Of a stretch of DNA of 64,000 nucleotides, positions 16,767-25,257 are shown one piece after another. The position numbers and the translations under genes are program-made. This stretch comes from Pseudomonas rustica (lineage in GTDB: Bacteria > Pseudomonadota > Gammaproteobacteria > Pseudomonadales > Pseudomonadaceae): contig NZ_JAGYHF010000004.1 of NCBI RefSeq assembly GCF_018336155.1, forward strand, positions 372,001-436,000, in the 5' to 3' direction. Each line of letters begins with the position of its first letter. The stretch's first letter is position 1. The notes under the pieces are model-generated. The model made no database searches, was not told the DNA's origin, and worked only from the letters and a program-made list of their open reading frames with translations.

Positions 16767-17312
16767 GTGAAGAAGTCGCTGTTGTTGATCCCGCTGTTGG
16801 CGTTGTTGCTACAAGGTTGTGGCATGACCATGACCCGCTACGAGCCGAGCTACGAGAACGTGCAGAAGCTCAAGCAAACGCCGCCGCTGCATGCGATCAG
16901 CAATCCTCAGGTAACCGCCGAATCCGGTGAGGGTTCGTTGTCGGTACGCGCCAACCCGATTCGCTCGCCGTCGGGCAGCATCCCGGCACACATCCAGGAT
17001 GCCATCACTGAAGAGCTGCGCAAGGCCGGTCTGCTTGATCCGCAAGCTCAGCGTCAGTTGAAAGTATTGGTGGTAAAAAACGAAATGTCCGCCGGCATGG
17101 GCACGGGTAACGGCAAACTGGCCGCGCGCTTCACCCTGCTTAACGGCAATGACGTGGTCTACGACGCGACCAAGGCTGTCAGCAGCCAATGGAGCAGCAG
17201 CTTCTTTGGTTTCATCGCGATCCCGAACGCGGTCAATGCTTACAACCCGATGTTGCGTGATCTGCTGAAGGATCTGTACAGCGATCCACAGTTCATTCAA
17301 GCGCTGAAGTAA
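16767..17312 (+). CDS. Outer-membrane-type lipoprotein of unknown function
   Basis: A 181-residue protein with a type II signal peptide ending in LLLQGC, so Cys18 is the lipidated residue. Residue +2 is Gly, so no inner-membrane retention signal is seen. The body resembles DUF4410-type proteins: a domain with alternating strands (RQLKVLVVKNEMSAGMGTGN, then KLAARFTLLNGNDVVYD) and a closing helix NPMLRDLLKDLYSDPQFIQA. It converges with another lipoprotein gene at 17356, and a bidirectional terminator lies between them. Confidence 0.82.
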   Translation: MKKSLLLIPLLALLLQGCGMTMTRYEPSYENVQKLKQTPPLHAISNPQVTAESGEGSLSVRANPIRSPSGSIPAHIQDAITEELRKAGLLDPQAQRQLKVLVVKNEMSAGMGTGNGKLAARFTLLNGNDVVYDATKAVSSQWSSSFFGFIAIPNAVNAYNPMLRDLLKDLYSDPQFIQALK

Positions 17313-17320
17313 CAGACAAA

Positions 17321-17350
17321 AAAAGAGCCGCAATCGCGGCTCTTTTTTTT
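17321..17350. terminator. Bidirectional rho-independent terminator
   Basis: The stem GAGCCGC / GCGGCTC (17325-17331 with 17336-17342) has a four-base loop. It is flanked by A-runs on the left and T-runs on the right, so it works in both directions. It sits between two convergent lipoprotein genes. Confidence 0.93.
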
Positions 17351-17355
17351 TCGCC

Positions 17356-17991
17356 TCACGCCCGTGGAATGCGGGTTTCGAGTGCAGAGTATTTCAGGCT
17401 GTTGCTTTCGACCATCTGCTTGAGCAGCGCGTTGACCTGACGGGTGAACGTGTCACTCATCGCATCTGCCGGCGTATTCGCCATCAACGGGATGAACCAG
17501 ATCCCCAACCAGGTGCCAATCGCATCGTGGTTGCTCGCGGCGGTCAGGGGTTGACCTTGCGGATCGAGATTTTCCAGGCTCATGCTGTACTGATCGGTAG
17601 CATAAGCCGGAATGATGGTCATGCTGAACCCACTGATGAACGCCAGCACCATTTGCCCACCGTTAGGCGGATGGTTGTACACCTTCAAACGCAGATTGTA
17701 ATCGCCCGGCTGCTTCTGGAACTCGTCCAGCGTGACACGACCGAACAGACCGGAATCGCTGAGGATTTTCTGCAACTGCGGCTTGAGGTGATCGCGCGCC
17801 TGCGGCACTTCAACGGCGGAAGCGCTTTTCGGCTCGCCCTGATAGAAGTCGAAATCCACGTAGACGTTTGGCTTGTTGGCGTAGTTGGCCATCGATGGCA
17901 GTTTCACCGGCGCCACTTCGTCTTTGGTGAAACTGGCACAACCGCCCAGTGTGAGCACCAGGCCCAAGGCCAGAATTTTCCCGAATTGCAT
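17356..17991 (-). CDS. Lipoprotein of unknown function
   Basis: A 211-residue protein from the ATG at 17991. This start gives a proper lipoprotein signal (MQFGKILALGLVLTLGGC, lipidated Cys18); the frame is open 13 codons further up but would hide it. The mature protein has a region with two short hydrophobic stretches (MVLAFISGFSMTIIPAYA and TWLGIWFIPLMANTPAD) and a helical C-terminus. It has the general plan of its convergent neighbour (a lipoprotein with a periplasmic alpha/beta domain), but no family could be named. Anchoring is probably in the outer membrane. Confidence 0.8.
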   Translation of the reverse strand: MQFGKILALGLVLTLGGCASFTKDEVAPVKLPSMANYANKPNVYVDFDFYQGEPKSASAVEVPQARDHLKPQLQKILSDSGLFGRVTLDEFQKQPGDYNLRLKVYNHPPNGGQMVLAFISGFSMTIIPAYATDQYSMSLENLDPQGQPLTAASNHDAIGTWLGIWFIPLMANTPADAMSDTFTRQVNALLKQMVESNSLKYSALETRIPRA

Positions 17992-18118
17992 GATATCCGT
18001 CCCTAAGTAAACACCGCCAAATGATGGCAATGAGCCTCCATCAAGGAGGCCGAGCGGATTCTAGAGAGACCTGTTGCTCGGGGAAAGCCTCAATTCGGGA
18101 TTTTTCAGAAATAATTTC

Positions 18119-18577
18119 TCAACTTTCACGCAAGTCGAGCATATAGGTGTAGTAACCCGTATCGCGCACATACCCCAACGACTCGTACAAACCCTGCGCG
18201 GTGAAGTTGTCGGTGGCGGTTTCCAGCACCAGCCCCTTCGCGCCGGTTTCCAGGGCAAACGCGCGGGCGGTGTTCATCAGCAATCGGCCAACGCCGCGAC
18301 CCCGGGCGGCTGGCGTGGTGAACAGATCGCTGAGCAGCCACGTGCGGTGGGCGTCGATGGAGGAAAACGTCGGGTACAACTGCACAAATCCCAGCGCTTC
18401 ACCGTGCTCATCCTGCGCCAGAAAAATCGCCGACTCACCCGCCGCCATGCGTTCGGCGATGAAGGCGCGCGACTGTGCCAGATTCGACGGTTGCTCGTAG
18501 AAGCCTCGATAGGCGTCGAATAACTGCGCCACAGCGTCCAGCTGTGCGGTATCGGCGCGCAAAGCCTTAATCGTCAT
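18119..18577 (-). CDS. GNAT family N-acetyltransferase
   Basis: A 152-residue single-domain GNAT. AIFLAQDEHGEALGFVQLYP is beta2-beta4; LSDLFTTPAARGRGVGRLLM carries the acetyl-CoA loop RGRGVG; LYESLGYVRDTGYYTYML is the usual C-terminal beta6-7. It transfers acetyl to an unidentified amine or protein substrate. It is divergent from the TetR gene at 18720 across 142 bp, but neither order nor motif proves a regulatory link. Confidence 0.88.
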   Translation of the reverse strand: MTIKALRADTAQLDAVAQLFDAYRGFYEQPSNLAQSRAFIAERMAAGESAIFLAQDEHGEALGFVQLYPTFSSIDAHRTWLLSDLFTTPAARGRGVGRLLMNTARAFALETGAKGLVLETATDNFTAQGLYESLGYVRDTGYYTYMLDLRES

Positions 18578-18719
18578 GATCCATTCCTCGTTTATTCAAT
18601 GATCGAAGCAGCATAGCGCTGTCTGTCGAGTAAGCTGGCCTCACCGCTATATAGTTTTGTATATTGCGAAACCGAAATCGCCAGAATCTTTCCATGTTGT
18701 TTATTCAGACTGTTTTTCC

Positions 18720-19361
18720 ATGAGCGCCATCCGCGTACGCAACGAGCAGTTGATCCTCAACGCTGCCAGTCAAGAATTCGCCGCCAACGGCTTCGACGCC
18801 ACCCAGACCCGCGACATCGCCGCCCGCGCCGGCGTGCCCAAGGCGAACCTGTATTACTACTTCCAGACCAAGGAAAACCTCTACTCGAAAGTCTTGCTGG
18901 GGTTTGTCGAACCGTTGCTGGAGGCGTCGGCGGTGCTGCGTGAAAGCGATGATCCGCTGGTGGGTTTGCGCGCTTACGTCGCTGCGCGGATTCGCATCGC
19001 CCGCGAGCATCCGGCGATAGCCAAGGTTTTCAGTGGAGAGTTGTTGCTCGGCGGGCGGCAGTTGCCAGACGAGTGCCGCGACCTGCTTCACGCTGAAGCG
19101 CGACGGAATGTCGAGTGTTTGCGCAGCTGGATCGAACGAGGCTTGCTGGCACCGGTGGATCCGGAGCATTTGATGCTGTTCATCTGGTCGGCGACGCGCA
19201 CGTACACCAACATTGGCTGGCAGATGGGCCGAATCATGGAACGCGAAGAGCCGCTGGATGAGGATTACGAACGGGCGGCGGAGACGATTACGCGGTTGGT
19301 GCTGGAGGGGGTTATGGCGCCGAGGGTTGGGGAGATTCGCGGGGTGTTGTTTGCGACTTGA
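18720..19361 (+). CDS. TetR family regulator with YcdC-type C-terminal domain
   Basis: A 213-residue protein from the ATG at 18720; an ATG at 18657 is in frame but its leading residues do not look like a TetR start. Residues 7-55 are the HTH (FDATQTRDIAARAGVPKANL, then YYYFQTKENLYSKVL). The C-terminal part has the RutR/YcdC type features EHPAIAKVFSGELL and LFIWSATRTYTNIGWQM. RutR-like members sense pyrimidine or purine-linked molecules, but whether this one does is not shown here. No obvious catabolic operon is adjacent. Confidence 0.87.
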   Translation: MSAIRVRNEQLILNAASQEFAANGFDATQTRDIAARAGVPKANLYYYFQTKENLYSKVLLGFVEPLLEASAVLRESDDPLVGLRAYVAARIRIAREHPAIAKVFSGELLLGGRQLPDECRDLLHAEARRNVECLRSWIERGLLAPVDPEHLMLFIWSATRTYTNIGWQMGRIMEREEPLDEDYERAAETITRLVLEGVMAPRVGEIRGVLFAT

Positions 19362-19398
19362 TCGCAGATTGGCCGCGACAGATCAGACAAAACCGTGA

Positions 19399-19513
19399 CT
19401 GTAGGAGCAAAGCTTGCTCGCGAAGGCGTAGGCATTGCGGGTATCTGCGGTGTTTGATCTACCGCTTTCGCGAGCAAGCTCTGCTCCTACAATGAGCAAG
19501 CTCTGCTCCTACA
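19399..19513. repeat. REPIN, GTAGGAGCAAAGCTTGCTCGCG family, with duplicated arm end
   Basis: The left arm begins TGTAGGAGCAAAGCTTGCTC; the right arm is CTTTCGCGAGCAAGCTCTGC with TCCTACAA. The last 21 or so bases of the right arm (GAGCAAGCTCTGCTCCTACA) occur twice in tandem, at about 19471-19491 and 19494-19513. It fills the gap between the convergent tetR and isochorismatase genes. Confidence 0.88.
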
Positions 19514-19523
19514 ACGGGCGGGA

Positions 19524-20060
19524 TTATCCGAAAACGATGTCGGCAGCGGGTTTCACGTCTATGCGGGCGACGGAGCCGGTCAAATGCGCGAGATCTTTGT
19601 TGTGTTCGGCGATGATGTCGTCGGCGCTCATCGGGCCGTTGTCGACGGTGGAGTGTGCGTCAGCGGCGAGCACTACGTCGTAGCCCAGTTCATGGGCCTG
19701 GCGCACGGTAGCGTTGATGCAATAGTCGGTTTGCAACCCGCAAATGACCAAGCGTTCGAAATCCTCGCTCGGCAGCAGTTTGCGTAAATCAGTCTGATAG
19801 AACGAATCGGGCGTGGTCTTGCGTACGCGTAAATCCTTACTCGACGTTTCCAGCCCTTCGGCCAGTTGCCAGCCTTCCCCGCCATGAGCCAACGGGCTGT
19901 CCTTTTCTTCATGCTGAATCAGCACCACCGGTACCCCGGCCGTGCGCGCTCGGCGGCTGAGGCCGTTGATGGTGTCGATCACCCGGTGAATGTCGTGGCA
20001 CTCATACTCGCCCGAGCAGAGAGCGCGCTGGACGTCGATGATCAGCAATGCGGTGGTCAT
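19524..20060 (-). CDS. Isochorismatase-family cysteine hydrolase
   Basis: A 178-residue protein from the ATG at 20060; the open frame extends 14 codons up without a better start. The catalytic triad of the family is intact: Asp9 (ALLIIDVQ), Lys81 (VRKTTPDSFYQT) and Cys114 (VICGLQTDYCINATVR). Members hydrolyse amides or ureides such as nicotinamide, ureidoacrylate or N-carbamoyl compounds. The short length and the motif CGLQTDYCI fit the generic YcaC/nicotinamidase-like group, so the substrate is open. It follows ggt on the same strand by 66 bp and may be cotranscribed. Confidence 0.88.
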   Translation of the reverse strand: MTTALLIIDVQRALCSGEYECHDIHRVIDTINGLSRRARTAGVPVVLIQHEEKDSPLAHGGEGWQLAEGLETSSKDLRVRKTTPDSFYQTDLRKLLPSEDFERLVICGLQTDYCINATVRQAHELGYDVVLAADAHSTVDNGPMSADDIIAEHNKDLAHLTGSVARIDVKPAADIVFG

Positions 20061-20126
20061 GATGAGCCTTCCTTGATCAGTCCTTGAAACAGGGGCGGAC
20101 ATGAGCCCACCCCGTTTTCACGCGCC

Positions 20127-21854
20127 TTAGTAACCCAATGACAACCCGGTATTACGCCGTGGATCGTTGGCACCGTAGAAGCGGTTTTTGCCAACCGGTT
20201 TACCACCCAGCGACGGTGCACCGACCAGAATCGCGGCAATGTGGTTGGCATCCTGCGGGCCGGCAAACTTGTGGCCCCAGCTCTCGAGAATCTTCTTCGT
20301 GTCGGGACTCGCCGCGAAGTCTTCGAGGTTGGTTTCCTCCGGCATCCACTGCTGGTGGAAGCGCGGCGCATCGACTGCTTCCTGCAGGCCCATGCCGTAG
20401 TCGATGACGTTGAGCATGGTCAGCAAGGTCGCGGTGATGATCCGGCTACCGCCCGGCGTGCCCACCACCATCACCACTTTGCCGTCTTTGGTGACGATGG
20501 TCGGGCTCATCGACGACAGCGGTGCCTTGCCCGGCGCGATCGCGTTGGCTTCGCCCTGCACCAGACCGTACATGTTCGGCACGCCGACCTTGGAGGTGAA
20601 GTCGTCCATTTCATCGTTGAGGATCACCCCGGTCTTGCTCGCCATCACGCCCGCGCCGAACCAGTCGTTGAGGGTGTAAGTGACCGAAACCGCGTTACCC
20701 CACTTGTCGACGATCGAATAATGCGTGGTGTTGCTGCCTTCATGCGGTGCGGTACCCGGTTTCAGCTCGGCCGAGACGCCAGCCTTCTGCGGTTGAATCG
20801 CGTCGCGCAGTTTCGTTGCGTAGTTCTTGTCGAGCAGGTGTTCGATCGGGTTTTTGACGAAATCCGGATCACCCAGATAGCTGTTGCGATCCACGTACGC
20901 GTGGCGCATCGCTTCGATCTGGTAGTGCATGCCCTGGGCCGAATGGAAGCCCAGATCCTTCATCGGATAGCCTTCAAGAATATTCATGATCTGGCAGATC
21001 ACCACACCGCCGGAGCTTGGCGGTGGCGCGGAAACCACGTGGTAGCCACGGTAATCACACTCGACCGGAGCCAGTTCGCGGGTCTTGTATTTGTCGAGGT
21101 CGGCCTGGGTGATGATGCCCTTGTTGGCCTGACTCGACGTCACGATCGCATCGGCGACCCAGCCTTTATAGAAGCCGTCGGTGCCTTTTTCGGAAATGGT
21201 GCGCAGGGTTTTAGCCAGATCCTTCTGCACCAGTTTCTGCCCGACCTGCATCGGCTCGCCGTTGTGCAGGAAGATCGAGCCGGAATCGCGCATGTCCTTT
21301 TTGAACACATCGGTGGCATATTCCAGCAGCTCGACGTCGCCCTGCTCCAGCTCGAAACCGTCTTCAGCCAGTTTGATGGCCGGGGCGATCATGTCTTTGC
21401 GCGGCTTGGTGCCGTACTTGCTCAGCGCCAGTTCCATGCCGGAGACGGTGCCCGGTACGCCGACCGCCAAGTGGCCGCGCGTGCTCAGATCAGGAATGAC
21501 GTTGCCTTCCTTGTCCAGATACATATTGGCGGTCGCGGCCAACGGCGCTTTTTCACGGAAATCGAGGAAGGTCTTGCGCCCGTCGGCCAGTTGAATGGTC
21601 ATGAAACCGCCACCGCCGAGGTTGCCCGCTGCGGGGTAAACCACCGCCAGCGCGTAACCCACCGCGACGGCGGCATCCACCGCGTTGCCGCCGCTTTTCA
21701 ACACATCGACGCCGACGTGGGTCGCCAGATGTTGCGCGGTGACCACCATGCCGTTTTCGGCAGCGACCGGTGCGACCGAGGCCGCGTGAGCCATCAGACA
21801 GCTGAGTGCCAATGAGGTCGCTATCAGCGATTTGGCCAAAGGTTCGTACTTCAT
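20127..21854 (-). CDS. ggt: Gamma-glutamyltransferase / glutathione hydrolase
   Basis: A 575-residue precursor with a signal peptide (residues 1-25), matching E. coli Ggt in length. Autoprocessing would occur before Thr376 in SNTTHYSIVDKWGN, making the catalytic N-terminus of the small subunit. GNLGGGGFMTIQL (about 77-89) and APPPSSGGVVICQIMNIL (about 276-293) are conserved; the glycine-rich loop GTPGGSRIITATLL closes the site. The enzyme cleaves the gamma-glutamyl bond of glutathione in the periplasm, to water or to amino acid acceptors, so the cell can recover cysteinyl-glycine. It stands alone with the isochorismatase-type gene downstream. Confidence 0.95.
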   Translation of the reverse strand: MKYEPLAKSLIATSLALSCLMAHAASVAPVAAENGMVVTAQHLATHVGVDVLKSGGNAVDAAVAVGYALAVVYPAAGNLGGGGFMTIQLADGRKTFLDFREKAPLAATANMYLDKEGNVIPDLSTRGHLAVGVPGTVSGMELALSKYGTKPRKDMIAPAIKLAEDGFELEQGDVELLEYATDVFKKDMRDSGSIFLHNGEPMQVGQKLVQKDLAKTLRTISEKGTDGFYKGWVADAIVTSSQANKGIITQADLDKYKTRELAPVECDYRGYHVVSAPPPSSGGVVICQIMNILEGYPMKDLGFHSAQGMHYQIEAMRHAYVDRNSYLGDPDFVKNPIEHLLDKNYATKLRDAIQPQKAGVSAELKPGTAPHEGSNTTHYSIVDKWGNAVSVTYTLNDWFGAGVMASKTGVILNDEMDDFTSKVGVPNMYGLVQGEANAIAPGKAPLSSMSPTIVTKDGKVVMVVGTPGGSRIITATLLTMLNVIDYGMGLQEAVDAPRFHQQWMPEETNLEDFAASPDTKKILESWGHKFAGPQDANHIAAILVGAPSLGGKPVGKNRFYGANDPRRNTGLSLGY

Positions 21855-22005
21855 GAGTCGATCTCTTTTTTGTTTTTAGGGTCTGTGCAAAACAGAGGCG
21901 AACGCTTCAAGAGCAACAAGCAGTATGGTCGCGATTGCGCATTGCGCCTCCCCACGCAGGCAGTATGCTGAGCGCCATCGATGCCCTGAACCGGAGCTGA
22001 CCTGC

Positions 22006-22542
22006 ATGGCTTTTACCTTCATCACCCTGCCCTCGCCCGTCGGCGAGTTGAAGCTGGTCGCGAACGGTTCACGACTGGCGGCCATCCTCTGGGAAAACGA
22101 CAAACCGAACCGCGTGCGCCTCGGGCCGATGAGCGCAGCACCAGACAATCCGATCCTGATAAAAACCGCTCGGCAGCTGCAAGAATATTTTTCCGGCACC
22201 CGCGATCGCTTCGATCTGGAGCTGGATTTTGTCGGCACTGAGTTTCAGAAACAGGTGTGGGCAGCGTTGCTGACGATTCCGTTTGGCGAGACGCGCAGCT
22301 ACAGCCAGATTGCCGCGCAGATCGGCAATCCTTCGGCCGTGAGGGCAGTAGGCGCAGCGAATGGACGTAATCCGATTTCGATTGTCGCGCCGTGCCATCG
22401 GGTGATCGGTGCGTCGGGGAAACTCACCGGGTTTGCGGGCGGGCTGGAGGCCAAGGAGCATTTGCTGACGCTGGAGGGAGCTTTAACATCAAAAGATCGC
22501 AGCCCGCGGCAGCTCCTGCATTTGCAATTCGATCTCCTGTAG
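22006..22542 (+). CDS. ogt: Methylated-DNA--[protein]-cysteine S-methyltransferase with repeat-encoded tail
   Basis: A 178-residue protein from the ATG at 22006. The active-site motif is PCHRV with Cys130, and the DNA-reading helix is RAVGAANGRNP just before it. SYSQIAAQIGNPSAV is the conserved Ada/Ogt helix. It removes O6-methyl groups from guanine in DNA by irreversible transfer to Cys130. The family fold ends near EAKEHLLTLEG (residue 158). From about residue 162 on, the codons are the REP repeat at 22489, so the last 17 residues (SKDRSPRQLLHLQFDLL) are repeat-derived. There is no Ada-type regulator domain. Confidence 0.92.
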   Translation: MAFTFITLPSPVGELKLVANGSRLAAILWENDKPNRVRLGPMSAAPDNPILIKTARQLQEYFSGTRDRFDLELDFVGTEFQKQVWAALLTIPFGETRSYSQIAAQIGNPSAVRAVGAANGRNPISIVAPCHRVIGASGKLTGFAGGLEAKEHLLTLEGALTSKDRSPRQLLHLQFDLL

Positions 22543-22572
22543 GAGCTGCCGAAGGCTGCGATCTTTTGATCT
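22489..22572. repeat. REPIN, GTAGGAGCTGCCGAAGG family, overlapping the ogt 3' end
   Basis: Two REPs face away from each other: a diverged reverse copy (TCAAAAGATCGCAGCCCGCG, GCAGCTCCTGCA) and a consensus forward copy (TGTAGGAGCTGCCGAAGGCT). The spacer is about 18 bp. The left REP and spacer are translated as the C-terminus of Ogt; the ogt stop (22540-22542) falls at the start of the right REP. Confidence 0.92.
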
Positions 22573-22579
22573 ACCCAAA

Positions 22580-23023
22580 CTATTTGCTTTCGACCTGCTC
22601 CTGATACTCTTTTTCATACTGCCCGGCGAGCTGCACCTTCTGCTTCTCATTGAGCAATTTGCCGGCCATCTGGAAGAACTTCTGCTCTTCTTCCTCCAGG
22701 TGGTGATGCACCTTCTCCGACAACTTCTTCGCCGTCGCCAACCACGCCGGGCTCGACATCTCGGTCTCGTCGAGCTCTTCCATCATCTCGTCCATTTCAT
22801 GGTGCTCGGAAATCGCGTGACGACTGAGGTCGACACCGGCATCGCACTCCATCAACGGAATGTAGAAGTGACGTTCTTCGGCGGTTTCGTGGGCTTGCAG
22901 TTCATCTTTGAGCAGTTTGTAAGCCTCAACCCGCTCCGGGGTGTCGCCGCTGGTTTTGATCAGGCTTTTCGCGTAAGTGCGCTGGCGGTCGTGGCTTTCA
23001 CGAAGGGCTTCAAAAATATTCAT
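22580..23023 (-). CDS. Hemerythrin HHE-domain protein
   Basis: A 147-residue four-helix protein. Iron-ligand motifs occur in order: His11 region ESHDRQR, HETAEERHFYIPLM, HAISEHHEMDEMM and KVHHHLEEEEQKFFQM. These give the H...HxxxE...H...HxxxE pattern of HHE domains. A C-terminal charged tail (EKEYQEQVESK) follows. Such domains bind a diiron centre that senses or handles O2, NO or iron. It is monocistronic between ogt (convergent) and a divergent GNAT gene. The exact role is not readable. Confidence 0.9.
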   Translation of the reverse strand: MNIFEALRESHDRQRTYAKSLIKTSGDTPERVEAYKLLKDELQAHETAEERHFYIPLMECDAGVDLSRHAISEHHEMDEMMEELDETEMSSPAWLATAKKLSEKVHHHLEEEEQKFFQMAGKLLNEKQKVQLAGQYEKEYQEQVESK

Positions 23024-23172
23024 GGCGTGTCCTCATCAACCGCGTGCTGGAATGACGCTGTAAAAGCTAGACCGCGACGCGTGAGCGACGGTTCCACCGG
23101 TTTTGCGCAGGGACTTGGAAGCAGACCACCGGGCAGGATACGCTGGCGAATTATCCTACAAGGAAGTCCTGC

Positions 23173-23598
23173 ATGAACTTGCGCATCGAGTTAACGCAAA
23201 CACCCACGGAAGAACACCGCGCGGCGATTCTGGCGCCACTGCGCGCACATAACGTCTCCCAGGCCGGCCCATCGGCGTGGGAACCGATTGCGCTGTTGGT
23301 GCGCGACGAGCACGACGCTGTGCTCGGCGGCCTGTATGGCCATACGTTTTATCGCTGGTTGTTCATTGAATTGTTGGCCGTGCCGATTGAAGGGCGCGGT
23401 CAGGGCATCGGTTCGAAACTGATGCAGATGGCTGAAGATTTTGCGCGAGAGAAGGATTGCGTGGGGATCTGGCTCGACACCTTTTCGTTTCAGGCGCCGG
23501 AGTTTTACAAGAAGGTCGGGTATACCGAGTGCGGTGAGATTGTTGATTATCCGCTGGGGCATAAGCGGCATTTTTTCCAGAAGCGGTTGATTGACTGA
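23173..23598 (+). CDS. GNAT family N-acetyltransferase
   Basis: A 141-residue GNAT. LFIELLAVPIEGRGQGIGSK contains the acetyl-CoA loop RGQGIG, and FQAPEFYKKVGYTECGEIVD is the typical final strand. This architecture matches small acetyltransferases annotated in many Pseudomonas, with unknown amine targets. An AGGAAG lies 9 bases ahead of the ATG. The gene ends just before a REP pair and is divergent from the hemerythrin gene. Confidence 0.88.
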   Translation: MNLRIELTQTPTEEHRAAILAPLRAHNVSQAGPSAWEPIALLVRDEHDAVLGGLYGHTFYRWLFIELLAVPIEGRGQGIGSKLMQMAEDFAREKDCVGIWLDTFSFQAPEFYKKVGYTECGEIVDYPLGHKRHFFQKRLID

Positions 23599-23610
23599 AT
23601 GTGACGGCCC

Positions 23611-23675
23611 CTTCGCGAGCAAGCTTTGCTCCTACGGTGATCAATATCTGTAGGAGCAAGGCTTGCCCGCGAAGA
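23611..23675. repeat. REPIN, GTAGGAGCAAGGCTTG family (outward-facing arms)
   Basis: A reverse arm TTCGCGAGCAAGCTTTGCTC (ending CCTACG) and a forward arm TGTAGGAGCAAGGCTTGCCC (ending GCGAA) are separated by about 13 bp. It lies between the convergent GNAT and lipoprotein genes. Confidence 0.88.
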
Positions 23676-23698
23676 AGCTCAGCTGCATCAACTGATGG

Positions 23699-24049
23699 TT
23701 ACAGGCAAGTCGCCAACGCCGCCAACCGCCGCTTCGCGACAAAATCATCTTTCTGCGCGTAGTAGTTCAGCGTCGTCCCCGACGGCTCCGTGCTCAGGTC
23801 AACGAACGACTCCGCCGAACGGGTGTACACCGTCGAACCGCCCTTCTTGCCCGGTTGCAGATAAGCCCCCGCGTCCACGCCAAACACCGCCTCGTCCTGC
23901 CAGGCGAATTGCACGCACTGCGCCACGAGCTTCTCGGCTTTGTCCGAGGTCATGACTTTATAAGGCGCTTGGGTGCGCGCATCGTCCATCGCCGAACCTG
24001 CGCAACCGGCCAGAACCGTCGCCGCCAGCGCTACCATCAGAATTCGCAT
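23699..24049 (-). CDS. Small lipoprotein of unknown function
   Basis: A 116-residue protein with a lipobox (MRILMVALAATVLAGC; Cys16 lipidated). The mature part has one further pair of cysteines (AQCVQFAWQ and LATCL) and a YTRSAESFVDLSTEPSGTTL segment of beta character. No family recognised. It is read away from the DUF6388-type gene at 24185. Confidence 0.78.
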   Translation of the reverse strand: MRILMVALAATVLAGCAGSAMDDARTQAPYKVMTSDKAEKLVAQCVQFAWQDEAVFGVDAGAYLQPGKKGGSTVYTRSAESFVDLSTEPSGTTLNYYAQKDDFVAKRRLAALATCL

Positions 24050-24184
24050 TGCATTCGCTCATTCAGAAAAAAGCGGACTGTATCACCGCCGCAAGCGGAA
24101 ATCGTTCTGCTTTACTGCATTTATAGCGAGACAGGCACTCGCCGCTGCGGCAACCTAAGGTCATCAGCCTCACAAGGAAAACCC

Positions 24185-24514
24185 ATGGCGCCTACCGATC
24201 AGCGACATGAACACGCCCTGAAACTGTTCCTCGACGCGCGCCCCGAGCTGCGCGAAAGCCTCGACCACCTCAATCCTCTGTTGGCTCAGGCCAAGGGCGA
24301 AACCCAGGCGCAATACCGCGAAGAACGTCTGCATGAGGCGTTTGAAGAAGAAGCGGACAAACTGGGGTTGTTCGCCTGGGAACTGACGTTGCAACTGACC
24401 GCTGATTCGCCTGAGGAATATCAGGCGCAGCGCCTGGAAGTGCATCGCGAGGTGGCGGAAATGGCCGGCATGGACTGGCTGGAATACTGCGACCTGTACG
24501 GGATCGAACCTTAA
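24185..24514 (+). CDS. Small acidic helical protein, DUF6388-like
   Basis: A 109-residue protein from the ATG at 24185 (AAGGAAAACCC just ahead). It is almost entirely helical and acidic: KLFLDARPELRESLDHLNPL, YREERLHEAFEEEADKLGLF and RLEVHREVAEMAGMDWLEYC. I recall proteins of this length and composition annotated DUF6388 in Pseudomonas; no biochemical role is known to me. It is 26 bp ahead of the DUF1275 membrane gene and probably cotranscribed with it. Confidence 0.72.
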   Translation: MAPTDQRHEHALKLFLDARPELRESLDHLNPLLAQAKGETQAQYREERLHEAFEEEADKLGLFAWELTLQLTADSPEEYQAQRLEVHREVAEMAGMDWLEYCDLYGIEP

Positions 24515-24540
24515 CCGCCACGCCAAGGATCCTTTCGCCG

Positions 24541-25245
24541 ATGCTGCCTTCCGCCTCGACTCATCGCGCCAGCCCCGGCCATCTGCACACGCAGAAATGG
24601 CGCGGACGCGTGGGTCTGGCGCTGGTCGCCAGCCTGTCGGTACTGGCCGGCATGACCGATGCCATCGGCTTCATGGCCAGCGGCGATTTCGTCTCGTTCA
24701 TGAGCGGGAACACGACACGCCTGGCGGTGGCGATCAGTGAAGGTGATCTCGGGTTGACCTTGCGCCTGGTGATTCTTGTCGCAACGTTCATCCTCGGTAA
24801 CGCCTTGGGTGTACTCGTCGCGCGCCTCGGTGGGCGACGCGCGCTGCCGCTGCTGCTGTGCATCGCCACCCTGCTCAGCACTTCGGCAGCGTGGCCGTTC
24901 GACGCGCAACTGCCGGCACTGCTGGCCGCGATCATTGCGATGGGCATGCTCAACGCAGCGGTCGAGGAGGTGAATGGCCTGCCGGTCGGGCTGACCTACG
25001 TGACCGGCGCGCTGTCGCGATTTGGCCGAGGACTGGGCCGCTGGATGCTTGGCGAACGGCGCAGTGGCTGGCGGGTGCAACTGGTGCCGTGGAGCGGGAT
25101 GTTTATCGGCGCCATTCTCGGGGCGGTGCTGGAACAGCATCTAGGCCTCAAGGCCATGTTTGTCAGCGCTGTGCTGGCCGCGTTGATCGGCCTGCTTTCC
25201 CTCAGAATCCCGCGACGCTGGCAACTCGGCTACATGCCCCGCTAA
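24541..25245 (+). CDS. YoaK/DUF1275 family membrane protein
   Basis: A 234-residue protein with about six membrane helices. The family signature is the first helix segment AGMTDAIGFMASGDFVSFMS followed by GNTTRLAVAISEGDLG, strongly conserved in DUF1275 (YoaK) proteins. Its function is unknown in general; transport has been guessed. Upstream is the small acidic gene at 24185. A REPIN follows the stop by 12 bp. Confidence 0.88.
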   Translation: MLPSASTHRASPGHLHTQKWRGRVGLALVASLSVLAGMTDAIGFMASGDFVSFMSGNTTRLAVAISEGDLGLTLRLVILVATFILGNALGVLVARLGGRRALPLLLCIATLLSTSAAWPFDAQLPALLAAIIAMGMLNAAVEEVNGLPVGLTYVTGALSRFGRGLGRWMLGERRSGWRVQLVPWSGMFIGAILGAVLEQHLGLKAMFVSAVLAALIGLLSLRIPRRWQLGYMPR

Positions 25246-25257
25246 CCGCAAATCCCC

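Noticed and set aside
20241-21815. A 524-codon frame opposite ggt
   Set aside because: Shadow of ggt codon bias; composition unlike a real protein.
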